The position numbers and the translations under genes are program-made. DNA of 6,169 nt. Origin: a bacterium. Its GTDB lineage: Bacteria > Patescibacteriota > Minisyncoccia > Phycocordibacterales > JAKEFN01. The stretch covers positions 1 to 6,169 of the forward strand of contig JAKEFN010000133.1 of assembly GCA_022616085.1 (NCBI GenBank), read 5' to 3'. Position 1 is the first letter of the stretch; every line of letters starts with the position of its first letter. Of this stretch, positions 1 to 5,598 are shown piece after piece. The notes under the pieces were generated by a model. It was given only the letters and a program-made list of their open reading frames with translations, was not told the DNA's origin and searched no databases.

Positions 1-2
1 AA

Positions 3-821
3 TTAAACTTTTGTAAGCTCCAGTAAATTTTTGAATAAGACTGCCACGGTGATGGGGCCGATGCCGCCGGGGACGGGGGTGAAGACAGCACACTTGTCCG
101 CGCACGCGGGGTCGGCATCGCCTTTGAGCTTCCCTTCCGACTCGCTGGTGCCCGCATCAATGAGAATGGCTCCTTCTTTTATCATATCGGGCTTAATGAG
201 TCCGGGAACGCCTGCGCCGGAGACAATAATGTCTGCGCCGACAAGTGCGCCCCGAAGATCCCCTGAACTTCGGTCAAGAATCGCAACTTCTGCTCCTTCG
301 CGAGAGAGCCACGCCGCAGCCGGTTTCCCCACAAGGCGACCCTTCCCTATAACAATCGCTCTCTTCCCCGAGACCAAAACTCCCGCGCGGGAGAGAATCT
401 CCGCGACAGCACCGGCAACCGGCGGCATCGTGGCGCTCTCCTCTTTTTCAAATCTCCGAACCGCTTCCGGCGAAAGAACGTCCGGGTCTTTTTTCGGAGG
501 GATCATAGAAAGCGCCGCCTCGGTATCAATATGAGGCGGGAGCGGAAGCTGAACGACAATTCCCGTAACCGACTCGTCGCGCGCTGCGGCATCTAAAGCA
601 GAAATGAACTCCGCGGGCGGCACATCCTCCGGAAACTGCCGGAGGGAAAACGAGATCCCGATCTCTTCGGCGAATTTTTTTTTCCGCGCGACAAAACTCT
701 TACTCGCAGGGTTGCCTCCGACCAAAAAAACAAAAAGCCGCGGGGGTGCGGGAAGCGTCAAAACCGCCCGCTTGAGCTCTTCCTTAATCTCATCCGCAAT
801 CGCGTTGCCGTTTATAATCAT
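3..821 (-). CDS. folD: Bifunctional methylenetetrahydrofolate dehydrogenase / methenyltetrahydrofolate cyclohydrolase
   Basis: Cytosolic one-carbon enzyme interconverting 5,10-methylene-, methenyl- and 10-formyl-tetrahydrofolate with NADP. The protein is 272 aa, near the usual family length. In order it shows VGGNPAS (34-40), the catalytic lysine at about K47, QLPLPPHID (91-99), D114 in KDPDV, a Rossmann segment VIGKGRLVGKP (157-167), and the C-terminal TPVPGGIGPIT (248-258). The ATG at 821 fits the family N-terminus (MIINGNAIADEI). An upstream in-frame extension to 986 would encode a non-homologous stretch that overlaps the antitoxin gene antisense, so it is rejected. Oddities: the usual Tyr of the active site is Phe43, the KDVDG motif reads KDPDV, and the PCTP motif is replaced by PPVAG. 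Similar deviations are, to my knowledge, seen in CPR FolD proteins. There is no ribosome binding site; a -10 box lies six bases before the ATG. Family assignment is secure, but retention of both activities is inferred. Confidence 0.96.
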   Translation of the reverse strand: MIINGNAIADEIKEELKRAVLTLPAPPRLFVFLVGGNPASKSFVARKKKFAEEIGISFSLRQFPEDVPPAEFISALDAAARDESVTGIVVQLPLPPHIDTEAALSMIPPKKDPDVLSPEAVRRFEKEESATMPPVAGAVAEILSRAGVLVSGKRAIVIGKGRLVGKPAAAWLSREGAEVAILDRSSGDLRGALVGADIIVSGAGVPGLIKPDMIKEGAILIDAGTSESEGKLKGDADPACADKCAVFTPVPGGIGPITVAVLFKNLLELTKV

Positions 822-827
822 AACAAC

Positions 828-833
828 AGTATA
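828..833 (-). promoter_or_regulatory. folD promoter -10 element (leaderless geometry)
   Basis: On the minus strand TATACT is followed by exactly six bases (gttgtt) and then the folD ATG. This would place the transcription start on or next to the A of the start codon. No convincing -35 box is seen at 16-18 bp. The identical TATACT-N6-ATG arrangement precedes tpiA, which strengthens the call. Confidence 0.55.
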
Positions 834-860
834 ACGGTAAACGGACAAAAAAACGAAGTG

Positions 861-888
861 TTGCAAAAAAATCATATTTTTGTATATT
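861..888 (+). promoter_or_regulatory. Antitoxin promoter (-35 TTGCAA, -10 TATATT)
   Basis: TTGCAA (861-866), a 16-bp spacer, then TATATT (883-888), and exactly six bases (acaaat) before the ATG at 895. This is the best complete sigma70-type promoter in the window and again predicts a leaderless transcript. It is divergent from the folD promoter, and the two share a 73-bp spacer. Confidence 0.6.
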
Positions 889-897
889 ACAAATATG
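873..897 (+). promoter_or_regulatory. Possible operator palindrome over the antitoxin -10 and start codon
   Basis: The arms TTTGTA (879-884) and TACAAA (888-893) are perfectly inverted around TAT. Outer arms CATA (873-876) and TATG (894-897) extend the symmetry, with two unpaired bases on the left. The palindrome covers the -10 box and the predicted transcription start. Type II antitoxins commonly repress their own promoters through such sites, so autoregulation by the encoded AbrB-fold protein is a reasonable inference. AT-rich sequence makes chance palindromes fairly likely. Confidence 0.35.
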
Positions 898-1179
898 AAA
901 ACTGTAACAAAAACACAAAAAGGGAAACTTGCGCAAAAACTGCCGAAAGTAAAAATTGGCAGAAGCAGGCAGGTTGCCATCCCCAAAAAATTATACGACT
1001 CCTTGCGACTCGTTCCCGGCGATTATATGGAAATAAAACTTATCGAAAATCATCTTATTCTCACGCCACATACTTTTATAGAAAAAAGGCTGGCAGAAGG
1101 GCTCAAAGACATAAAAGAAGGGCGGTCAATCGGACCATTTAAAAACGCGCGCGAGGCACTCAAAGCGCTCAATGCATGA
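895..1179 (+). CDS. AbrB/SpoVT-fold (MazE-like) antitoxin
   Basis: Small 94-aa DNA-binding protein, likely the antitoxin of a type II toxin-antitoxin pair. A lysine-rich N-terminal tail (1-18) leads into an AbrB-type swapped-hairpin domain at about 19-57: KVKIGRSRQVAIPKK, then LRLVPGDYMEIKLIENHLILTP. The C-terminal part, roughly 61-93, contains GRSIGPF and an EALKAL helix. It resembles the toxin-binding tail of antitoxins paired with RelE/ParE toxins. The ATG at 895 is chosen over an upstream TTG (880) because the promoter -10 box lies six bases before it and the TTG falls inside the promoter. The stop overlaps the following toxin fragment by ATGA, the classic coupling of such pairs. The gene is visibly more A-rich than its neighbours, consistent with an acquired module. 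It could also be a stand-alone AbrB regulator, now that the toxin looks broken. Confidence 0.82.
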   Translation: MKTVTKTQKGKLAQKLPKVKIGRSRQVAIPKKLYDSLRLVPGDYMEIKLIENHLILTPHTFIEKRLAEGLKDIKEGRSIGPFKNAREALKALNA

Positions 1180-1283
1180 CGGAAGCCGTTTTTTCAAACC
1201 GTTTTCAACGCTCTCTGAACAACGCGCCGATGCGCGTAAAAAAGGACTTTGCGAAACAATTTCGTTTTCTTATGAATGTGTGA
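1176..1283 (+). pseudogene. Truncated RelE/ParE-like toxin fragment
   Basis: A 35-codon frame starts with ATG inside the antitoxin stop (ATGA overlap) and ends at TGA 1281-1283. The peptide has the N-terminal signature of RelE/ParE-superfamily toxins: a beta strand and basic helix, VFSNRFQRSLNNAP, then VKKDFAKQFRFLMN. In intact relatives of about 85-95 aa this is followed by a PRHPSLR-like motif and the catalytic beta sheet. Here nothing recognisable continues in frame. A +1 frame (1276-1401) stays open and contains WRSF, faintly like the WRFYF strand of such toxins, so frameshift plus decay is possible. mRNA-cleaving or gyrase-poisoning activity is very unlikely from this fragment. The assignment rests on the N-terminal pattern and gene position; it would be missed by length cut-offs. 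Confidence 0.6.
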
Positions 1284-1301
1284 CAAATGTCTAGTGTATA
1301 G

Positions 1302-1322
1302 AAAAACTCTCGAGGAGAGAGT
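1302..1322 (-). terminator. Probable intrinsic terminator of the minus-strand gene run
   Basis: Read on the minus strand, ACTCTC and GAGAGT form a perfect 6-bp stem with a 5-base loop, followed directly by a short T run (five T, then C). It lies about 85 bases past the yvcK stop, as expected for the end of the tpiA-pgk-glycosyltransferase-yvcK transcript. The stem is short and only half GC, so strength is doubtful. On the plus strand the same hairpin lacks a good T tract. Confidence 0.4.
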
Positions 1323-1405
1323 GTTTGGGGTGGACTTAAAAAGAGGGGGATGGCGGAGTTTCGTAATTCAGAGTCATATTATCCTCCATCAAAAAAAATA
1401 ACTTA

Positions 1406-2428
1406 CTACAAAAGCCCCATAATCTCCCGCGCGAGTTTGTCGGAATCGTGGCGGATGAGGCTTCGGCGGACTGTGTCGCCTTTTTTTGTTGCGATAATTT
1501 CGGACGAGAGAAGCGGAGCGCGCACCACCGCACTCGTAAAGTCCATAAGATCATCCTTGACCGGAAAGTCACGCTCTTTCTCGTAACGCTTCGAGACATT
1601 TTCGGGAAGCGGCTCATTGTTCACTATCACATAATCGGGAATCTTGCCGGCATAGCGGGCAATCTCGTCCACATGCTCCCGTGCGCCGAATCCGGCAGTC
1701 TGTCCGTATTTGGTCATAAGATTCATGACGAATACAAGCTGTGCGCGGGAATGCGCGATTGCTTCGCGGACCCCTCCGACGACAAGGTTCGCGATCGTGC
1801 TCGTATAGAGATCTCCCGGGCCGAGAATGAGAATATCCGCCTCTTCAATCGCCTGCCGCGCAGACTCGTGTATGCGCGCGCGTGGCTTGAGCGAGAGCTT
1901 TGCGATGCGCATGGCGCCGTCATGCCCTTCCGGCGGCTCGTCTATCGAGGTTTCCCCCACGACTTTCTTCCCGTTTGCATACTCGGCGACAAGCTGAACG
2001 TTATGGTCGGAAACCGGCACGACCCTTCCCTCTACGCGAAGCACTTTTGAAGCGCGCTCGATCGCCGCCACTTCGGAGCCGAAGAGATCGGTCATCGCGA
2101 CCAGCAAGAGATTGCCGAAATTGTGTCCGGTGAGCCCCTCGCCTTTTTCGAAGCGATAGAGAAAAAGATCGCGTAAAATATTTCCGTCCCCGTTCTCGTT
2201 CGCAAGCGCGGCCAATGCCATCCGAAAATCGCCGACCGGAAGGTAGCCGAACTCATCGCGGAGGCGTCCGGTCGAGCCGCCACTGTCCGCAACTGTCACA
2301 ACGGCGGAGAGATCCACCGGGTATTTTTTGAGTCCGGAGAGCACTGTAAACGTGCCGGTCCCGCCGCCGATCGTGCAGACTTTTTTACGCGTCGTTCCTT
2401 TTTTTAAGCCGGCGGAAAATTTTTTCAT
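1406..2428 (-). CDS. yvcK: YvcK/GlmR-family gluconeogenesis factor (CofD-like fold)
   Basis: A 340-aa cytosolic protein of the YvcK/CofD-like family. In Firmicutes, YvcK (GlmR) binds UDP-GlcNAc and helps route carbon into cell-wall precursors during growth on gluconeogenic substrates. Motifs in order: the Rossmann-like loop IGGGTGTFTVLSGL (20-33), VTVADSGGSTGRLRDEFG (44-61), PVGDFRMALAAL (64-75), HNFGNL (102-107), LGPGDLYTSTIANLVVGG (202-219), NLMTKYGQT (236-244) and a C-terminal LIRHD (324-328). Length is typical. The ATG at 2428 lies 44 bases inside the upstream glycosyltransferase gene. No later ATG precedes the nucleotide loop, so the overlap is probably real. No ribosome binding site is visible, so translation is likely coupled to or follows the glycosyltransferase. 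It is the last gene of the run. Family assignment is firm; the exact ligand is inferred from relatives. Confidence 0.94.
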   Translation of the reverse strand: MKKFSAGLKKGTTRKKVCTIGGGTGTFTVLSGLKKYPVDLSAVVTVADSGGSTGRLRDEFGYLPVGDFRMALAALANENGDGNILRDLFLYRFEKGEGLTGHNFGNLLLVAMTDLFGSEVAAIERASKVLRVEGRVVPVSDHNVQLVAEYANGKKVVGETSIDEPPEGHDGAMRIAKLSLKPRARIHESARQAIEEADILILGPGDLYTSTIANLVVGGVREAIAHSRAQLVFVMNLMTKYGQTAGFGAREHVDEIARYAGKIPDYVIVNNEPLPENVSKRYEKERDFPVKDDLMDFTSAVVRAPLLSSEIIATKKGDTVRRSLIRHDSDKLAREIMGLL

Positions 2429-3527
2429 ATTGGGTTATCATGTCATATATTGAAAATTTGTCAATGTTTTTACGCGCGTGCACCTCAAGCTCTTCGGCAA
2501 GAGCGGGATTCTTGAGCATGTTTCGAATCGCCGCTTTGAGCGATGATTTTATGCCAGGCTCTACAAGAATTCCGTTTATACCGTCTTCTATAACCTCTTT
2601 GTTTCCGGGAATGTTAGTTGCGATGCGCGGCGTTCCGATAGCGGCGACTTCCAGAAGCTGGTGGGAAAGCCCCTCATAGGTGGAATTCAGCACGAAAACA
2701 TCCGCTGTCTTGATATGCCGATAGAGCTCCTTACGATTGAGACGTCCGAGATATATGACTCTGTCAGCAAGCCCCGCCTTCTCAATCCGCGTTTTGAGGA
2801 TATTCTCATAGAGCGGCTCGTCTCCGATGATATAGAGTCGGATATCCGGAAACTCGGCCGCGAGTTCCCCCACCACTTCTGCAAGCGGTTCGAACCCCTT
2901 CCACGGCACAAACCGCCCCGCAGACATGACGACCGTCCCTTGTATATGAAGCGCGGCGCGGGCTTCGCTCTTGCTCTCCGAAATCTCGGATGATTCGGGC
3001 GGAGTAAAAGCGTTCCTGATGACGAAAATCCGATTTTCGGATATCCCCCATCGCGCGACAATTTTTTTCAAATATTCGCTCGGGACGATGATGATTCTCG
3101 CGTGGCGCGCGACAAAAAGCTCCGCGCGGCGAAGAAGAAAAACCGGCAAAGGATAGCTCCTTTTTTGAAACGAAAATTCATCGATGCTATCCTGCACGCC
3201 GAAGCGAAGCACGCCCTGCTCCCATGCATAGTCGCCGGCGACTCTTATGACAAACATTTTTTTCAAGAACAATGCCGCGCATGCCGCGGGAAAACCAACG
3301 GAGACGGGATCGAGCGCAAGCACAATGTCGGAGTCGCGAGCTTCTTTGATGATAGAAAAAAAATATGCGGCGTGACGAACTATTTTCGGGAGTTTTCGCA
3401 CGCGGCGAAAAGGAACTACTGAAACGTCAAAACCGCGCTCTGGTAATTCTTTCTCAAGGAGCGCGGAAAACGTCGCCGGACCGCCAATTTCCGGCGGATA
3501 GAGCCCTGTTGCCACTATAATTCGCAT
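2385..3527 (-). CDS. Glycosyltransferase family 4-type (GT-B fold)
   Basis: A 380-aa retaining glycosyltransferase of the GT-B fold, probably moving a sugar from a nucleotide donor to a lipid-linked or surface glycan at the inner membrane face. The N-terminal domain opens with MRIIVATGLYPPEIGGPATF, the acceptor-side glycine loop, and carries GDYAWEQGVLRFG (98-110), a stretch I associate with CPR family members. The C-terminal donor-binding domain (about 198-375) has SAGRFVPWKG (202-211, R205 and K210 expected to contact phosphate), YIIGDEP (232-238), YLGRL (259-263) and the EX7E motif with E285 and E293 in EGLSHQLLE, followed by GTPRIATNIPGNKEVI. There is no signal peptide or clear membrane helix. 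It starts 36 bases after the pgk stop and overlaps yvcK by 44 bases. Donor and acceptor cannot be read from the sequence. Confidence 0.92.
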   Translation of the reverse strand: MRIIVATGLYPPEIGGPATFSALLEKELPERGFDVSVVPFRRVRKLPKIVRHAAYFFSIIKEARDSDIVLALDPVSVGFPAACAALFLKKMFVIRVAGDYAWEQGVLRFGVQDSIDEFSFQKRSYPLPVFLLRRAELFVARHARIIIVPSEYLKKIVARWGISENRIFVIRNAFTPPESSEISESKSEARAALHIQGTVVMSAGRFVPWKGFEPLAEVVGELAAEFPDIRLYIIGDEPLYENILKTRIEKAGLADRVIYLGRLNRKELYRHIKTADVFVLNSTYEGLSHQLLEVAAIGTPRIATNIPGNKEVIEDGINGILVEPGIKSSLKAAIRNMLKNPALAEELEVHARKNIDKFSIYDMITQYEKIFRRLKKRNDA

Positions 3528-3533
3528 GCTCTA

Positions 3534-3562
3534 ACTTTACGCGCTTTCTCTGTGCATGAAAA
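3534..3562 (-). promoter_or_regulatory. Weak internal promoter candidate before the glycosyltransferase
   Basis: On the minus strand TTTTCA (3557-3562), a 17-bp spacer and TAAAGT (3534-3539) sit exactly six bases before the ATG at 3527. Each hexamer matches four of six consensus positions. The spacing repeats the TATACT-N6-ATG layout of folD and tpiA, so this may let the glycosyltransferase and yvcK be expressed apart from pgk. The 3' end of pgk (stop 3564-3566) lies immediately upstream. Confidence 0.3.
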
Positions 3563-3563
3563 G

Positions 3564-4721
3564 CTATTGCCTCCTGCCTTTCAAAAGCGCATCAATGCCC
3601 GGAAGCTCTCCGTCCACAAGATAGTCAAGCATGGCGCCGCCGCCGGTTGAGACGAAATGAAATGATTTTTCAAGCTTCAATTTTTCTATTATGGCGACCG
3701 TATCGCCGCCGCCCAAAATGACTTTTGCTTTGCTCCGCGCAAGCATTTTTATAAACGCCTCCGTCCCCTTTCCGTAACCGTCCTCATAAAAACCAAGCGG
3801 ACCGTTCACAAGAATGAAGCGATGCCTCGCGGCAAGCTCCGAAAGAAGCGCGAGCGTCCGAGGGCCTGCATCTACAATTTTCTCCTTTCTTCCAATGTCT
3901 TCAACAGATGCGACACGGGTCGTTCCTCCGCTCTGGAGGATTGCGTCGACGGGAAGAGAAATTTTCGGACTCTTCATAAGTCCGTTCACGTCTATTTTTT
4001 CTTTCTCGACAAGCGACGTTCCCACCTCGAACCCGCGTTCGAGAAAAAATTCATGCGCGAGCGCGCCGCCGACAAAAAGAGTGTCAGCGAGTCCAAGCAT
4101 GTGCTTCAAAAGCGGAATTTTCGTGCCAAATTTCGCGCCGCCGATTACGGTGAGAAATGGGCGCGGCGGGTCAAAAATGCGCGAGAGATGCTCAATTTCC
4201 CTTAAAAAAAGAAGGCCCATATATGAAGGTATGTATCGCGGGACGCCGACAAGCGAAGCATGAGAACGATGAGACACGGAGAAGGCCTCGTTTACATAAA
4301 TATCGGCGTATTTTGAGAGCGCGCTTCCGAATTCCGCGTCGTTCGTCTCTTCGCGCTTATCGCTTCGAAGGTTTTCGAGAACGGCCGCCTCGCCGTTTTT
4401 AAGCTCTCGCAGGGCCTCTTCCGCCTTGTCTCCTAAAAGATGCGGCACAAAGCGAACCGCGGTTAGCCGGCCAAGCGCGCGCGCGACAGGGCGGAGCGTG
4501 TCTCCCTCTCTACCGAGGTGGCTTACAATAACAATGCGCGCGCCCTTTTTTTTCAAATAATCAATCGTGGGAAGCGCCTTCTTGATGCGAAATGTGTCGG
4601 TAATCCGCCCATTTTTCATGGGAACGTTCAAATCAAGGCGGAGAAGAACGCGAGTGCCTTTAAGACCGCGCGCATTTTTTATGGAGAGAAAAGCGATATC
4701 GTGATAATTGTATATTTTCAT
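3564..4721 (-). CDS. pgk: Phosphoglycerate kinase
   Basis: Cytosolic glycolytic enzyme transferring phosphate from 1,3-bisphosphoglycerate to ADP. It is 385 aa, slightly shorter than the usual 390-415. The N-domain holds RVLLRLDLNVP (24-34), DTFRIKKALPTI (42-53), SHLGR (67-71), LENLRSD (115-121) and FSVSHRSHAS (147-156), all parts of the phosphoglycerate site. The C-domain holds GGAKFGTK (194-201), LFVGGALA (215-222), the VNGPLGFYE hinge (305-313), GGGDT (337-341) and STGGGAMLD (358-366) for the nucleotide. The canonical NDAFGTAHRAHAS segment reads NEAFSVSHRSHAS, a mild divergence with the histidine and arginine retained. The ATG at 4721 is preferred over an in-frame TTG at 4739, as the six extra residues add nothing. 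No ribosome binding site is visible; three heptamer repeats end five bases before the ATG. It lies 76 bases after tpiA and is probably co-transcribed. Confidence 0.96.
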   Translation of the reverse strand: MKIYNYHDIAFLSIKNARGLKGTRVLLRLDLNVPMKNGRITDTFRIKKALPTIDYLKKKGARIVIVSHLGREGDTLRPVARALGRLTAVRFVPHLLGDKAEEALRELKNGEAAVLENLRSDKREETNDAEFGSALSKYADIYVNEAFSVSHRSHASLVGVPRYIPSYMGLLFLREIEHLSRIFDPPRPFLTVIGGAKFGTKIPLLKHMLGLADTLFVGGALAHEFFLERGFEVGTSLVEKEKIDVNGLMKSPKISLPVDAILQSGGTTRVASVEDIGRKEKIVDAGPRTLALLSELAARHRFILVNGPLGFYEDGYGKGTEAFIKMLARSKAKVILGGGDTVAIIEKLKLEKSFHFVSTGGGAMLDYLVDGELPGIDALLKGRRQ

Positions 4722-4726
4722 AGCAA

Positions 4727-4747
4727 ACTCAAAAGTCAAAACTCAAA
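4727..4747 (-). repeat. Three tandem heptamers upstream of pgk
   Basis: On the minus strand TTTGAGT, TTTGACT, TTTGAGT lie head to tail, ending five bases before the pgk ATG. The middle unit differs by one base; a fourth, more decayed unit (TTTGCGA) may precede them. This is where a ribosome binding site would sit, and none is present. The repeat may be a protein site, a translation enhancer or simple slippage; nothing decides between these. Confidence 0.5.
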
Positions 4748-4763
4748 TCGCAAAACGAGAACA

Positions 4764-4800
4764 TAAAAGTAAAAACTTCACACTTTTTGGTTTACTTTTA
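4764..4800 (-). repeat. AT-rich 10-bp inverted repeat at the tpiA stop
   Basis: TAAAAGTAAA and TTTACTTTTA are perfect inverted arms (4791-4800 and 4764-4773) around a 17-base loop. The first arm, as transcribed, begins with the TAA stop of tpiA. Only two GC pairs are present and no T tract follows, so it is a poor classical terminator. It could be an mRNA-stabilising or processing hairpin between tpiA and pgk, or a dimer-binding site. Confidence 0.5.
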
Positions 4801-5583
4801 CAACGCCAACGGTTTCATTTTGTCGGCAATTTCCAGTATTCGCGCAAACTTTCGCGTGTCCAAACTTGCATTTCCGACGACGAAACCCGTAACGCCGGAC
4901 TCTGCGATAATTCCGCCCGCGTTTTCGGGATTGACGGAGCCGCCATAGAGTATGGGGAGGCGGCCCGCAGCAACGCTCCCCAACAGATCATTCAGAACCT
5001 TTTTTATAAATATATGCATCTCAAGGATATTTTCCGGAGAGCACGGAAGGGCGGCATGCGAGCTGATCGCCCATACCGGCTCGTATACAAGCACGATATT
5101 TTTCAAAAGATGCCTCGGCGCCCCTTCAAAAGCCCGGGTAATCTGGTCGCGGACAACGTTGAAAAAAGCGCCGGCGCTATCGCGCTCCGTCTCCCCTACA
5201 AGAAGAACGGGGCTCATGCCTCTTCGGAGCGCCGCGAGAAGTTTTTTGTTTACCATCTCATCCGTTTCTCCAAACGCGCGCCGTTCGGAATGGCCGACAA
5301 GGACGTATTTTATGCCGTAATCAAGAAGCATGGCGGACGATATTTCGCCCGTATACGCGCCGTTCACTTCCCAATGCATATTCTGGGCGCCGATTGAGCA
5401 CTTCCGTCCAGAAACATTTTTTTTGAGAACCGAAATGAACGGAAAGGGGGGACATATTACCGTCTGTATATTCTGACGAAGGGCGGCCTCTTCTTTTACA
5501 GCAACAAAAAGCGTCAAGGCGTCTTTTTCCTTCCCCGGATTCATTTTCCAGTTCGCAATAATAAGTTTCTTTTTCCCCGCCAT
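4798..5583 (-). CDS. tpiA: Triosephosphate isomerase
   Basis: Cytosolic TIM-barrel enzyme interconverting dihydroxyacetone phosphate and glyceraldehyde 3-phosphate; 261 aa, typical for the family. The catalytic residues are visible: N11 and K13 in ANWKMN, H98 in VGHSERR (96-102) and E168 in YEPVWAI (167-173). The phosphate-binding elements LYGGSVN (212-218) and VVGNASL (235-241) are present, the latter with Asn where Gly is usual. GAQNMHWEVNGAYTGEIS (65-82) matches the dimer-interface and barrel core. Oddity: the mobile lid loop after WAI reads SSHAALPCSPE instead of the common GTGKTATPE, slightly longer. The ATG at 5583 is fixed by the family N-terminus and by a TATACT box six bases upstream. 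It is the first gene of the minus-strand run and faces the pilin-like fragment head to head with only about 10-15 bases between them. Confidence 0.97.
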   Translation of the reverse strand: MAGKKKLIIANWKMNPGKEKDALTLFVAVKEEAALRQNIQTVICPPFPFISVLKKNVSGRKCSIGAQNMHWEVNGAYTGEISSAMLLDYGIKYVLVGHSERRAFGETDEMVNKKLLAALRRGMSPVLLVGETERDSAGAFFNVVRDQITRAFEGAPRHLLKNIVLVYEPVWAISSHAALPCSPENILEMHIFIKKVLNDLLGSVAAGRLPILYGGSVNPENAGGIIAESGVTGFVVGNASLDTRKFARILEIADKMKPLAL

Positions 5584-5589
5584 GGCTTC

Positions 5590-5595
5590 AGTATA
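5590..5595 (-). promoter_or_regulatory. tpiA promoter -10 element (leaderless geometry)
   Basis: On the minus strand TATACT, six bases (gaagcc), then the tpiA ATG: the same hexamer and spacing as folD. The 17-bp-distant -35 position reads CCGGCT, which is not a -35 box. The missing -35 falls in sequence homologous to the pilin-like protein, in keeping with a sequence break just upstream of the -10. Confidence 0.5.
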
Positions 5596-5598
5596 TCA

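Noticed and set aside
626..645. A perfect 7-bp GC-rich hairpin (CCTCCGG / CCGGAGG) inside folD.
   Set aside because: It is mid-gene with no T tract on either strand; the bases are explained by coding for a conserved-length stretch of FolD.
822..986. N-terminal extension of folD by 55 residues to an upstream start.
   Set aside because: The extension is hydrophobic with no FolD resemblance, lies antisense to the antitoxin gene and its promoter, and the ATG at 821 matches the family N-terminus.
1281..1283. TGA at the end of the toxin fragment read as glycine (code 25).
   Set aside because: Read-through adds only a few codons before a TAG and restores no toxin motif; TGA also ends the antitoxin at its expected length.
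1448..2050. A 200-codon plus-strand open frame.
   Set aside because: It is antisense to yvcK, whose motifs are well conserved across this span.
3537..3577. AGGAGG near the pgk end as a ribosome binding site for a small frame or for the glycosyltransferase.
   Set aside because: It encodes Arg-Arg of pgk, lies too far from the glycosyltransferase ATG, and the only nearby frame has six codons.
3814..4263. A 149-codon plus-strand open frame, with a second overlapping one at 3822-4205.
   Set aside because: Both are antisense to pgk; their Ser/Arg-rich composition is typical of shadow frames.
4708..5397. A 229-codon plus-strand open frame.
   Set aside because: It is antisense to tpiA, which has every catalytic motif, and its translation has no recognisable features.
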